Below are positions 47,310-58,040 of a stretch of DNA of 64,000 bases, in pieces (within the stretch, counting starts at the first letter, position 1; each line of letters opens with the position of its first letter). A model generated the notes under the pieces. That model was not told the origin of the DNA. It saw only the letters and a list, made by a program, of their open reading frames with translations, and ran no database searches. The translations under genes were made by a program, and so were the position numbers. Source of the stretch: Megamerina dolium (taxonomy: Eukaryota; Arthropoda; Insecta; Diptera; Megamerinidae); assembly GCA_963854835.1 (NCBI GenBank), contig OY978530.1:14264109-14328108 (forward strand), read 5' to 3'.

Positions 47310-48035
47310 ATTAATTAAGCTTCTTTGGTGTCTGATAGACTCGACTGCCCAGATAGAGGCACTCGATTTCATTTCACATCAAATCTTGGGAAATTTGCCT
47401 TGTCAATGAATCTCTAACCAGAACTACCAAATCTTACTTGGGCTGATACAGGTTTTAGAAAACCTGCTTCAATGGATACACTTATCGGCACCAACTTTTA
47501 ACCATACATAATTCTTACTGGTATACAGGGACAGCTGTTTGGAAGTTTGACAGCTCAACATACGATATTCTGGTGGATATTTACAGGGCCAGTTCCCAGC
47601 TCTAAAATATCTTGTTTTTCGACAAGGATAGATTTTCCTTCAAATTTTACAATGGATAAATCTTTGACGCGTTTTTGGGAAATTAAGGAAAATCTGTGAT
47701 GCTACCCTTTAAAAATTCTAAAGCGATATGAGTCTAACAAAACTTCTAATGGGTCTAGTTTAAAGGATTTACGTCATATTGGCCTTGTTTTGCAATTTGT
47801 TCTATCATTAATTCTAGAACGATGGCGATTGTTCATATTAGTTATAAATCGTGATATTGAGAAAATGTATCACCAAATACTTGTCGAGCCGAACGGATCC
47901 ATTTTGTGCGTTTTAACGGATTTTGTATAGCTCCTATACAGATGAAACGATCTATGATTTCGAGTTGCAAACTGTAATTTTGCAACTCATCTCTCGCAGA
48001 TGAGATACAAGAAGAAGACTTTGAGCCCCAGCGGC
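47310..48035 (+). pseudogene. BEL/Pao pol fragment (left arm)
   Basis: Protease-like [19 protein letters not shown], then LTWADTGFRKPASMDTLIGT, then LTAQHTIFWWIFTGPVPSSK and SLTRFWEIKENL, all landmarks of BEL/Pao before RT. After a deletion, INRDIEKMYHQILVEPNG is RT motif A. It ends near LADEIQEEDFEPQRL. This copy lacks about 35 bp that the right arm keeps. Confidence 0.87.
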
Positions 48036-49103
48036 TTGTTATTTTTCATCATAAAAATGGTCTCTCTGACCTCGGCATGGTCAGATGGTGGAACATATAC
48101 ATCATCATCCGTGATTAGGGAGTTCGAGAGATCCCTCCACTGGCGGGATTGTTCGAAGCGTCGCCATTCAGTAACGTGGGAAAGTGTTCTCTCTATAAGC
48201 CAGTACATCCTGGACATCTGTAACCAGATTCCCATTTTTGTCACAACAGGAAGAGGCTCCGGGACTTAAACCACCACTCAGGAGTTTTATCTTCTCGAAG
48301 AATTTTTGAATATCATTCCTGGCTCTACGCTTCTCTATTTCTTTCCTGCTCTCAATCCTTACGCCAGCAAAAGACATCCTTCTGCACTCCTCTTTCCCTG
48401 TACTGCTCTTTAACAGGTCACGTAGCACCTGCATGCAGAGTTTTTCTCTGCGGCAGCGTCGAGAGGCGGTGGGAATCGATTATTTCCTTGGCAGCAGTAG
48501 TCATGTAGTGCGATATGTGTGTCCACTGTGCGTATGTATCATCAAGAGAGGGAGTGTTCTCCATAAGCAGATCCGTTAATCGAATAGTGAAAGCATTTAC
48601 TATTCGATTAACTTAGGCATTTCATTTATTCTTTGCGACACATAACCGTGTTCGCACCTCAGCTGCAATAAAGCAATGATCCGAGTCGATGTTGGCACCA
48701 CGGATCGATTTCACGTCCATCACATTGGAAGCATGCCTTCCTTCGATCATCACGTGATCAATTTGGTTCTTCGTTATTTGATATGGAGACAGCCACGTCG
48801 TTTTATGGATTTCGAAATTTTGAAATTTGGTACTAATAATTACCATGTATCGTGCTGCGGCGAAGTCGATCAGCTTCATTTCGTTATCGGAGGTGTTCTG
48901 ATGGAAGCCGAATTTTCCGACAGTTGGACCAAAGGTACCTTCCTTGCCCACCCTGGCATTAAAGTCGGCAAGTACGATTTTGGTATCGTGGTGATGCAGC
49001 AGTTATAAACTTTTCGATGCGCTGAAAGAAGCTCTTTTTGGTCTCATCGTCCCTTTCATCCGTCAGGGCGTGGGCACATATTAGATTTATGTTGAAAATT
49101 TTG
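48036..49103 (-). mobile_element. LINE B fragment (left arm)
   Basis: Minus strand: endonuclease part (ALTDERDDETKKSFFQ, MGKEGTFGPTVGKFGFHQNT, IDHVMIEGRHASNVMDVKSI), then, after deletions, IQKFFEKIKLLSGGLSPGAS and VPPSDHAEVRETIFMMKNNK. An insertion at 48575-48612 is a perfect 14-bp hairpin. Fused at 49104 to the truncated terminus of mariner B. Confidence 0.9.
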
Positions 49104-49107
49104 CTTA

Positions 49108-50318
49108 AATCCGCTGTTTTTCGGTGAAAAGAAAAACACATTTTTTTTCATAGAATGCCAAAAATTAATTTATTTAAAGTACTTGCCCTCACTAACTATA
49201 CATTTCTCCCATCTCTCGGGCAATTTGTGTATACCATGCCAAAAGAATTCCTCATTTTTAGAGGCAAACCACTCGTCAAGCCATTTTCCGACGTCTTCAT
49301 ACGAATCGAAGTGCTGTTCGGCGAGCGTGTGACCCATCGACGAAAACAGGTGATAGTCAGAAGGGGCCAGGTCTGGTGAATAAGCGGGATGAGGTAGCAC
49401 CTCCCAATTGAGTGTCTCCAAGTAGTTTTGGACCAGTTTTGACGTGTGCGATGGCGCGTTGTCGTGGAGAAAAATCAGCTTTTCATGTCTTTGTCCATAA
49501 CCAGGCCTTTTTCACCCAAAGCGCGGCGCAATTTCACTAGTTGGTGCTGGTAGCGGTGAGCATTGACAGTTCCACCAGGTTTCAACAGCTCGTAGTAGAT
49601 GACACCTGCTGATCCCACCAAACGCACAGCGTCGTCTTTTGTCAATTTGGTCGACCCACGATTTTTTTCATTTAGGATTCTCAAAGCATATCCACTTTTC
49701 ATCGCAAGTCACCACAAGATGCAGGAACGACTTTCTTTTTTGCCTAGCAAACAAGATTTGCAATGTGTTTTGCCGTCGCTCCATCTGTCTATCGTTCAAT
49801 TCATGGAGTACCCATTTTCCAAATTTTTGAACCTTCCCATGGCTCATAAACTTATGGAAATGGCTTGATAAGTAACACCTAACTGTTCGGCAAGCATTTT
49901 TTGCGATTGGGTGTCGTCCTCATCCAAAAGGGCCTGCAAATCATGGTCCTGAACTTTTCTGGGTCTATTTTCACGCTTCTTGTCACTCAAGTCAAAATGG
50001 CCTTCTTTGAACCGACGAAACCAGTCTCCGCAAGTGGTTTCCGATAGGGCACTGTCTCCACAAGCATTCGATGCAGACAGATTTCTTCAAATTGAAGCAA
50101 AAAAGTAGAGCTTCCCGCATATACTCTTTTTCTGGCACGAAACTAGACATGATTATACGAGGAAAAATGTATGTTGTTGTATGAAATCACTTATGATGTT
50201 TACTAATTGATGTAAACAGGTGTAAAACTCATAAAAAAAAGGATGCACAGTCGATAATAGCTCAATATGCTTACTCACCATCTACGAGCAAACAGCGGAT
50301 TTAAGCTTGTACACCTGG
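49108..50318 (-). mobile_element. Mos1-like mariner B, nearly complete (left arm)
   Basis: Right end intact: cttgtacacctgg then TA at 50319-50320. The left end stops at cttaaatccgctg, missing the outer 13 bp, where LINE B begins. The minus-strand transposase keeps its start codon region, VTCDEKW-type first block (D), HDNAPSHT (second D) and LAPSDYHLFSSMGH (third D), so DD34D is complete. Deletions and frameshifts near 49670 and 49480 break the frame. Confidence 0.92.
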
Positions 50319-50322
50319 TATA

Positions 50323-50560
50323 TGTAGAATATATAGTTCTTCAAGAGTTTGAAGGTATAAAAAACCTTTTAAGTTCCCTTTAGGCATAAGTATCCTTTAA
50401 GCTTTGAGCTTTTCGCTTTGGGTCATTGCTAAATAAACGAAAATTTTCATATGATAGATATTAGGCTAGTGCCTACTCAACATTTCCTCCGGAGTCAACT
50501 TCAATAATTTATGAGGACTTATAATTGCTACGTACAGTCCAGTATTAGCAGCTTCTGCCT
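50323..50560 (-). pseudogene. Ty1/copia integrase end (left arm, truncated)
   Basis: Minus strand equivalent of 55513-55783: AEAANTGLYVAIISPHKLLK, then PNIYHMKIF and DPKRKAQSLK. It is cut at 50560, where errantivirus sequence starts. It lacks 31 bp present in the right arm, with an atga microhomology at the deletion ends. Confidence 0.85.
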
Positions 50561-51386
50561 TGAATATTACTACTTTCCAAAAATGTCAAGGAAATTAAAA
50601 GAGATTGCCCTTAACTGTAGAACATGCAAAGAAGCGAAATATGACAGACACCCCACAAAGAATCAGATTGGCAAGACACCAATCCCAGCTCACCCTGGAC
50701 AGATCATCCATTTGGACATATTTTCTACTGACAGGGTCAATTTCATTACTTGTATCGATAAATTAACAAAATATGCCCTTACTTTCCCCATAGAGTCGCG
50801 ATCCATAGTAGACATAAAAATACCAATGTTACAAATCATGAATTTCTTCCCGAATGCCGAAACAATAGTGTGTGATAACGAAAAATCCTTCATTTCGAGA
50901 ACCGTAAAATCCTTGCTAAGAAACAATTTCGGAGTATCTTTATTTACCGTGCCCCCAGCACACAGCACTAGTAACGGTCAAGTAGAAAGACTACATAGCA
51001 CACTTGGCGAAATAGCTAGATGTTTAAAGAATGAGGGACAAATCTCAGATACCAAAGACCTTGTTCTCATCGCTACCTCTAAGTATAATAACACTATCCA
51101 TTCAGTAACAAATTGCAGACCCGTAGATATAATCCACTCTCTTCCAGAAGAAAAAAAGGAATACATTATAAAAAAACTGACCGAGATTCAAGAAAAGGAC
51201 CTTCAGTATCATAACAGGGATAGGCATATAAGAACATTCGAACCCGGAGATATCGTGTATGTCAAAACTAATAAGCGTATAGGAAATAAGTTCAGCAATC
51301 TGTTTGTTAAGAAAATAGTGCAAAAAGATAGGGGGAATTCAGTACAAATTGATAGCAGACTAGTCCACAAGGATAATATTAGGTAG
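50561..51386 (+). pseudogene. errantivirus integrase, 5'-truncated
   Basis: Open to its stop at 51384-51386. It starts inside the zinc-binding domain (YYYFPKMSRKLKEIALNC, CRTCKEAKYDRHP). The core has HPGQIIHLDIFS (first D), AETIVCDNEKSFIS (second D) and SNGQVERLHSTLGEIARCLK (E). The C-terminal region has FEPGDIVYVKTNKRIGNKFS. The first His pair of the zinc finger and everything upstream are lost at 50560, so it has no start of its own. An ATG at 50511 lies in foreign copia sequence. Confidence 0.93.
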
Positions 51387-52876
51387 ATGCTCTTCACTTC
51401 AAATCTATTAAATTTCGTTTTTTTCTCTTCTCACCTCTTTCCCAGGCTTATAATTTCACTCTTTCCTTACATCCACACCACTATAGTGGATACTCTTCCT
51501 CACACTACATTCCTATACTGGATGGTAAGGTGGCAATCTTGACCGACAGCAGAACCCTATTACACAAAACTAATCTGACTGACTTCGAGGAAATAATAAA
51601 TAAGACGCACAACTTAATTGAATTCTTTCCTAAATCCCAAATGAAGAAACTTTTAGAAGCGGATATAGAACAAATAGAGAAACTAGTCGATTCCTTGAAA
51701 ACCCACCATCGACATGCTCGCAGCATTAACTTTCTGGGATCAGCGCTTAAATACATTGCAGGTACACCCGACTATGACGATCTTGAAGAAATGCATGGCA
51801 AAGAAAATGAACTCATTTTAAATAACAATAGGCAAAGAATCATTAATTCCGAACTGCAAAACCAGATAAACAACCTAACCCGAACTGTTAACATATTTGT
51901 AAACGAAACGAAAACCTCGGACATCGAACTAGAACGATTATACGATCTCTTAAACAGTAGAAACAAAGCAATAATTACCGAACTGGACAGCATTGCATTA
52001 TCAATAATGTTAGGAAAACTTAATGTCATAAATCTTTTACTATTAAATATAAGAGAAACGAAATACATTTTTAATTCTGAAAAAAGTAATATAGAAATAA
52101 GTGTAAGCGAAATCATCGCAAATTCAAAGTTAAAAATATTGCAAAATAAAGAAATTATTGTATTTATAATTAAGTTTCCTATTATCGAGGCATTATGCGA
52201 AAAATTATTAATTATACCTGTTATTCATGAGAATAAAATGCTTTTATTTGAAAGTAATGAATTTGCTAAATGTAACAATCATTATATAGCACTAAGTAAT
52301 TGTAAGAAAAAAGTTACCACTTCCTTTTGCCAAAATTTACTTCATCTAAAAGACCTATGTCTTACCAACCTCTTAAATAACAATACAGCATCTTGCCAAA
52401 CAATACCCGCCTATGATCTTCCATTCTTTTCAATAATTGACGATGGAATTGTGGTTATAAATAACCAACCTTCTGAAATCACAGAGCAAGGAGTAAGGAA
52501 ACTCCTCAACAAGGGAACATTCCTACTTACGTTCGATGATGAACTAGCAATAAACGGAACCAAGTTACGAAACCAAAGGAAAATAGCCTACATGAGCCCT
52601 GAAACCCCTATGGCTCACTCCGTAAATTTCACAAACCATATCTCTCTCTTATCGCTTCCATATTTACATGAATTGCACACCAGAAACATTGATAGAATTG
52701 CCCTGTTGCATTCTAAAATAAAAGAAACATCTTATGCGGTCGTCTGCCTTGTAATAATAGCAGCGGTAATAGCTATTTTTCTTCTTATGAAAAGAAGACA
52801 ACAACGAATTAAGATTGTAAATGTCCTTAATAAACTTAAGCAGGCGAGGACGCCTGATCTTCAAGAGGGGGAGTAG
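51386..52876 (+). CDS. env: errantivirus envelope protein
   Basis: Uninterrupted frame of about 496 codons from a stop at 51380-51382 to TAG at 52874-52876. No AUG lies near its start; errantivirus env is normally made from a spliced RNA, so the start codon is probably supplied from upstream and is not present here. A hydrophobic run near its beginning (IKFRFFLFSPLSQA) may be the signal peptide. RHAR (about 51713-51724) is a furin-like site, followed by a fusion-peptide-like INFLGSALKYIAGTPD. A Cys-rich ectodomain follows. One membrane segment (VVCLVIIAAVIAIFLLM, about 52739-52789) precedes a basic tail. No lesion is visible in the frame. Confidence 0.9.
   Translation, partial: DALHFKSIKFRFFLFSPLSQAYNFTLSLHPHHYSGYSSSHYIPILDGKVAILTDSRTLLHKTNLTDFEEIINKTHNLIEFFPKSQMKKLLEADIEQIEKLVDSLKTHHRHARSINFLGSALKYIAGTPDYDDLEEMHGKENELILNNNRQRIINSELQNQINNLTRTVNIFVNETKTSDIELERLYDLLNSRNKAIITELDSIALSIMLGKLNVINLLLLNIRETKYIFNSEKSNIEISVSEIIANSKLKILQNKEIIVFIIKFPIIEALCEKLLIIPVIHENKMLLFESNEFAKCNNHYIALSNCKKKVTTSFCQNLLHLKDLCLTNLLNNNTASCQTIPAYDLPFFSIIDDGIVVINNQPSEITEQGVRKLLNKGTFLLTFDDELAINGTKLRNQRKIAYMSPETPMAHSVNFTNHISLLSLPYLHELHTRNIDRIALLHSKIKETSYAVVCLVIIAAVIAIFLLMKRRQQRIKIVNVLNKLKQARTPDLQEGE
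52863..52874 (+). other. polypurine tract of the errantivirus
   Basis: aagagggggag directly before the 3' LTR; it overlaps the end of env. Confidence 0.8.
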
Positions 52877-53513
52877 TTAACAGAATAGTTAACAGTCTAA
52901 CGTCCGTCTGTAAATTCTTTAACGTCTGTCTGTAAATTCTTATCAAAAGATTTAAATTTCCTTGCCCTAGTTTCAAACACACGCGCGGACTTTTTGCATC
53001 CGCTGCAATGCACGCGCAAGCATAAAGCACGTTGCATCTCAACGTGACACTTTAAAATTCCGTTCCAGAAAATTCTTTCCCACACTCTGTTGGGTAACGC
53101 ACGTTACACTTCAACGTGACAAAGTTCCCACACCTGCAAGGTGCGATCACGTAACTGCATTCAGCAGACGATATTTGATCCTCGTTTTTTTTTATTCTTT
53201 TCTTTTTAGCTTTTTGGCAAGCTTGCGTTCCCACGCGCGGTACGATAATAAGCGAGAAGATTTTCGTATAAATAAAAGGGAAATGGTAGCTAAGTTAGTT
53301 AGTCTCTGACAGTGAGTCTTTAAAAAACTTTAAAAGGTAATCTTGCCGAAAAAGTTCCGCATAGCGGAAAGCAAGACATTCTCGTGTAACGAAATTTAGA
53401 ATAAAGTGAAACCTGTAACTTAATCATGTAAAGAAATTTAGAATAAAGTGAAAACCTGTAACTAAAGTAAAAGTTTTAATAAAAAACATAAAAAAAAATT
53501 TTGAATCTTAACT
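52875..53513 (+). repeat. errantivirus 3' LTR
   Basis: Begins agttaa and ends ttaact, as usual for errantiviruses. It contains a TATA-like gtataaataa at 53266-53275, AATAAA signals, and an imperfect tandem duplication near 53384-53469 (gaaatttagaataaagtgaa twice). The 5' partner is not in the window. Length 639 bp by my boundaries. Confidence 0.82.
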
Positions 53514-53525
53514 AATCTTTTTTTA

Positions 53526-53528
<3 letters not shown>

Positions 53529-53598
<70 letters not shown>

Positions 53599-53631
53599 TA
53601 TGTATATATATATATATATATACACACATAC

Positions 53632-53680
<49 letters not shown>

Positions 53681-53692
53681 CATGTATATACA
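53529..53692. repeat. (TA)n compound microsatellite
   Basis: TA tract with tacacacatacata interruptions, starting 15 bp after the errantivirus LTR. Confidence 0.95.
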
Positions 53693-53769
53693 CATATATA
53701 CATGTATGTATGTGTGTGTGTGTTTGTGTGCGCGAGTGTATAATATATAATATATAAACATATTTTCGT

Positions 53770-53835
53770 ATTATTTTCTCCATAAGATTGAAGAAGTCGC
53801 ACGATAACGAATCACCTTGTCTGAAACCCCGTTCA

Positions 53836-53836
<1 letters not shown>
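53770..53836 (-). mobile_element. LINE B scrap embedded between (TA)n arrays
   Basis: 67 bp complementary to the RT motif B region of LINE B ([14 protein letters not shown]), about 27945-28010 of the best copy. It has TA-rich tracts on both sides. Confidence 0.9.

Positions 53837-53837
<1 letters not shown>

Positions 53838-53906
<69 letters not shown>
53838..53906. repeat. (TA)n microsatellite
   Basis: About 70 bp of pure TA directly after the LINE B scrap. Confidence 0.97.
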
Positions 53907-53911
<5 letters not shown>

Positions 53912-54249
53912 TACATTATTATTGTAGCTTTATATCTGTCGACCAGAGGTAGAACTTTCTTTTACAAGTTTTCGAACATAAAGTATATACGACGAATTTG
54001 ACCCTTTTGATCACAAGGTGCACTTTTTTCCAAAATTGAGCTTATAAATTTATCAAAATCAATTTTCCACTATTGCAATTGCACCATAACTGGATTCGGC
54101 GACTGCACATGGTTGTGTTATCACATTCTATAACTCCTTTAAATTGTTGTGTTATACACTAACTTGATATACTTTACTGCTATGCTATAATCCTATATAA
54201 AGCGTTTTCCAATAGGGATGATATGATTTTAAAATGTCATAGCGACCAA

Positions 54250-54930
54250 ATTGAAAACAGCAGAAATGTCAATGCTGTCGTTTGTAATTCATCATGGTAA
54301 AATACACTCTTTAGCAACGCTATGTTATTATCCAAAAATTTTAGAAAATAATCGTTTTTTTATTCAAATTCATCTTGGACTTGGTGAGTTTGTGCTAACA
54401 AAATCATCCTTTCAAATGAAGCTCAATTTTATCTGAATGGCTTTGTTAATAAGAAACATTTTTTTTTTAAATTATGAATTTAAATTGTAACAATTAATGG
54501 TGCATGATACAAAGCAATGTTAAAAATGTTTGTCATAATTGGATGAAAATGATATGGACGAGATGAGGTTTCAACAAGACGGTGCAACTTCTACGGTTAT
54601 CATCGACTTATTGCAAGAAAATTTTGGTGAATCCATAATTTCATGAAATGCAACTCCAACAACTCCATAAAGTTGTGATTTACATTTTTATATTACTTTT
54701 TATGGGGATATTTGAAATCATTAATGTATGCAGACAAACCACGAACACTTGCAGCATTGAAACAGAATATTAACCGTATTCCTGGTAAAATTATACCAGC
54801 TTTATGCATATAGTTATTGAAAATTGGACTCATCGAATTGACTCCTATAAACAAAGTAGATGTGGTCATTTGAATAATGTCTTCTTCATAATATAATTGG
54901 TATACCAAGCTTCAAAATAAAAAAAAAATG
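54250..54930 (+). pseudogene. second mariner-like (DD41D-related) transposase remnant
   Basis: Decayed relative of the elements at 1-453 and 63105-64000. NEAQFYLNGFVNK (about 54404-54450) matches the first catalytic block with D changed to N. MRFQQDGATS (about 54563-54592) is the second. Next come LLQENFGESIIS, a corrupted third block near 54670-54710, and YADKPRTLAALKQNINRI in shifted frame. Many stops. Ends unknown. Confidence 0.8.
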
Positions 54931-55129
54931 TTATTGTTCTATCGTACACATATCTTGTTTTATTATACATATTTGAAAAACATATCGTCTTTCTTGGAAA
55001 TCCCTTTACATGTTTGCTTATGCTAGTGTTTTTTCTCTATTCAATAAATTATTATATTCTGCCTACGATTCTAAAAGGTTACGGGTCTTTACGTAGTAAA
55101 CTGATAATTTTGTGCAGAAATTGTTTTGA

Positions 55130-55783
55130 AATCTAATAAATCGAATCTAATCGCTTTGGCTCAGACGTATGTGGCACCATGGAAGTGTTGTCTTTGGGTA
55201 GCAGCAGATTCTACGTGGTGTTCGTGGATGACTACACTCTTAGATATTCAATTATTTTGTAAAACGCAAGTCTGAATTTCACTAAAAATTTTTTGAGTTC
55301 AAGAAAATGGTTGAAAATTAAATTGGAGAAAAGCTCAAAATTTTGAGGAGTGATAATGGCACATAGTACACTCACAACAAGATATGGAATCATTCATCCA
55401 ATATCGGTGCCATATAATCCGGAACAAAATGGTCTAGCGAAGCGTGTAAATAGAACCCTGACTGAGAGGTCAAGGTACATGCTATACGATTCAAAGTTAC
55501 CAAAACCTTTTTAGGCAGAAGCTGCTAATACTGGACTGTACGTGGCAATTATAAGTCCTCATAAATTATTGAAGTTGACTTCGGAGGAAATGTTGAGTAG
55601 GCACTAGCCTAATATCTATCATATGAAAATTTTCGTTTATTCAGCAATGATGTTTATACAAAAGGGATAAAGTGTATATGACCCAAAGCGAAAAGCTCAA
55701 AGCTTAAAGGATACTTATGCCTAAAGGGAACTTAAAAGGTTTTTTATACCTTCAAACTCTTGAAGAACTATATATTCTACATA
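55130..55783 (+). pseudogene. Ty1/copia integrase fragment (spans the right arm edge)
   Basis: Across frames: GSDVCGTMEVLSLGSSRFYV and FVDDYT (first D region), LKILRSDNGT (second D), IHPISVPYNPEQNGLAKRVN (the E of the family's NGVAER is A in AKR), RTLTERSRYML, AEAANTGLYVA, then YHMKIF and DPKRKA. It runs without a break through 55513, the inner edge of the right palindrome arm, so this arm sits in the older context. The catalytic E is lost. Confidence 0.88.
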
Positions 55784-55785
55784 TA

Positions 55786-56958
55786 CCAGGTGTACAAGCT
55801 TAAATCCGCTGTTTGCTCGTAGATGGTGAGTGAGCATATTGAGCTATTATCGACTGTGCATCCTTTTTTTTATGAGTTTTACACCTGTTTACATCAATTA
55901 GTAAACATCATAAGTGATTTCATACAACAACATATGCGTATATGCGGGAAGCTCTACTTTTTTGCTTCAATTTGAAGAAATCTGTCTGCATCGAATGCTT
56001 GTGGAGACAGTGCCCTATCGGAAACCACTTGCGGAGACTGGTTTCGTCGGTTCAAAGAAGGCCATTTTGACTTGAGTGACAAGAAGCGTGAAAATAGACC
56101 CAGAAAAGTTCAGGACCATGATTTGCAGGCCCTTTTGGATGAGGACGACACCCAATCGCAAAAAATGCTTGCCGAACAGTTAGGTGTTACTTATCAAGCC
56201 ATTTCCATAAGTTTATGAGCCATGGGAAGGTTCAAAAATTTGGAAAATGGGTACTCCATGAATTGAACGATAGACAGATGGAGCGACGGCAAAACACATT
56301 GCAAATCTTGTTTGCTAGGCAAAAAAGAAAGTCGTTCCTGCATCTTGTGGTGACTTGCGATGAAAAGTGGATATGCTTTGAGAATCCTAAATGAAAAAAA
56401 TCGTGGGTCGACCAAATTGACAAAAGACGACGCTGTGCGTTTGGTGGGATCAGCAGGTGTCATCTACTACGAGCTGTTGAAACCTGGTGGAACTGTCAAT
56501 GCTCACCGCTACCAGCACCAACTAGTGAAATTGCGCCGCGCTTTGGGTGAAAAAGGCCTGGTTATGGACAAAGACATGAAAAGCTGATTTTTCTCCACGA
56601 CAACGCGCCATCGCACACGTCAAAACTGGTCCAAAACTACTTGGAGACACTCAATTGGGAGGTGCTACCTCATCCCGCTTATTCACCAGACCTGGCCCCT
56701 TCTGACTATCACCTGTTTTCGTCGATGGGTCACACGCTCGCCGAACAGCACTTCGATTCGTATGAAGACGTCGGAAAATGGCTTGACGAGTGGTTTGCCT
56801 CTAAAAATGAGGAATTCTTTTGGCATGGTATACACAAATTGCCCGAGAGATGGGAGAAATGTATAGTTAGTGAGGGCAAGTACTTTAAATAAATTAATTT
56901 TTGGCATTCTATGAAAAAAAATGTGTTTTTCTTTTCACCGAAAAACAGCGGATTTAAG
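55786..56958 (+). mobile_element. Mos1-like mariner B (right arm)
   Basis: Starts after TA (55784-55785) with ccaggtgtacaagcttaaat. Compared with the left-arm copy it lacks about 42 bp that include the transposase start codon and the MSSFVPEK region. Later parts are the same: LHDNAPSHT (about 56598) and the frame 56641-56892 with LAPSDYHLFSSMGH. It ends truncated at cggatttaag, joined to LINE B. Confidence 0.92.
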
Positions 56959-58040
56959 CAAAATTTTCAACATAAATCTAATATGTGCCCACGCCCTGAC
57001 GGATGAAAGGGACGATGAGACCAAAAAGAGCTTCTTTCAGCGCATCGAAAAGTTTATAACTGCTGCATCACCACGATACCAAAATCGTACTTGCCGACTT
57101 TAATGCCAGGGTGGGCAAGGAAGGTACCTTTGGTCCAACTGTCGGAAAATTCGGCTTCCATCAGAACACCTCCGATAACGAAATGAAGCTGATCGACTTC
57201 GCCGCAGCACGATACATGGTAATTATTAGTACCAAATTTCAAAATTTCGAAATCCATAAAACGACGTGGCTGTCTCCATATCAAATAACGAAGAACCAAA
57301 TTGATCACGTGATGATCGAAGGAAGGCATGCTTCCAATGTGATGGACGTGAAATCGATCCGTGGTGCCAACATCGACTCGGATCATTGCTTTATTGCAGC
57401 TAAGGTGCGAACACGGTTATGTGTCGCAAAGAATAAATGAAATGCCTAAGTTAATAGAATAGTAAATGCTTTCACTATTCGATTAACGGATCTGCTTATG
57501 GAGAACACTCCCTCTCTTGATGATACATACGCACAGTGGACACACATATCGCACTACATGACTACTGCTGCCAAGGAAATAATCGATTCCCACCGCCTCT
57601 CGACGCTGCCGCAGAGAAAAACTCTGCATGCAGGTGCTACGTGACCTGTTAAAGAGCAGTACAGGGAAAGAGGAGTGCAGAAGGATGTTTTTTGCTGGCG
57701 TAAGGATTGAGAGCAGGAAAGAAATAGAGAAGCGTAGAGCCAGGAATGATATTCAAAAATTCTTCGAGAAGATAAAACTCCTGAGTGGTGGTTTAAGTCC
57801 CGGAGCCTCTTCCTGTTGTGACAAAAATGGGAATCTGGTTACAGATGTCCAGGATGTACTGGCTTATAGAGAGAACACTTTCCCACGTTACTGAATGGCG
57901 ACGCTTCGAACAATCCCGCCAGTGGAGGGATCTCTCGAACTCCCTAATCACGGATGATGGTGTATATGTTCCACCATCTGACCATGCCGAGGTCAGAGAG
58001 ACCATTTTTATGATGAAAAATAACAAGCCGCTGGGGCTCA
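56959..58040 (+). mobile_element. LINE B fragment (right arm)
   Basis: Mirror of 48036-49103 with a few substitutions. The hairpin insertion is at 57450-57487, here with one mismatch. Confidence 0.9.

Larger units (their letters stand above)
43987..50560 (+). repeat. palindrome, left arm (6574 bp)
   Basis: Reverse complement of 55513-62111. I followed it through both outer and inner edges. By eye the arms differ by only about eight substitutions plus three indels of about 31, 35 and 42 bp and some (TA)n length change. Those indels account for the 25-bp difference in arm length. Contents in order: CsRn1-like gypsy, unassigned DNA, mariner A, (TA)n, BEL, LINE B, mariner B, copia end. Confidence 0.95.
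50561..53513 (+). mobile_element. errantivirus (gypsy-group endogenous retrovirus), 3' half
   Basis: Integrase, envelope and 3' LTR of an insect errantivirus, 5'-truncated exactly at the palindrome arm edge. Gag, protease, RT and the 5' LTR are absent. It is the best preserved coding region of the window. The closest relatives, by my reading of motifs, are the 17.6/297/ZAM/Tom-type elements. Confidence 0.93.

Noticed and set aside
50511..50560. ATG at 50511 as the true start of the errantivirus integrase frame
   Set aside because: 50511-50560 is antisense copia sequence belonging to the palindrome arm, so the in-frame start is accidental.
51387..51389. ATG at 51387 as the start of env
   Set aside because: It is out of frame with the env reading frame. 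The env frame has no nearby AUG and most likely depends on splicing.
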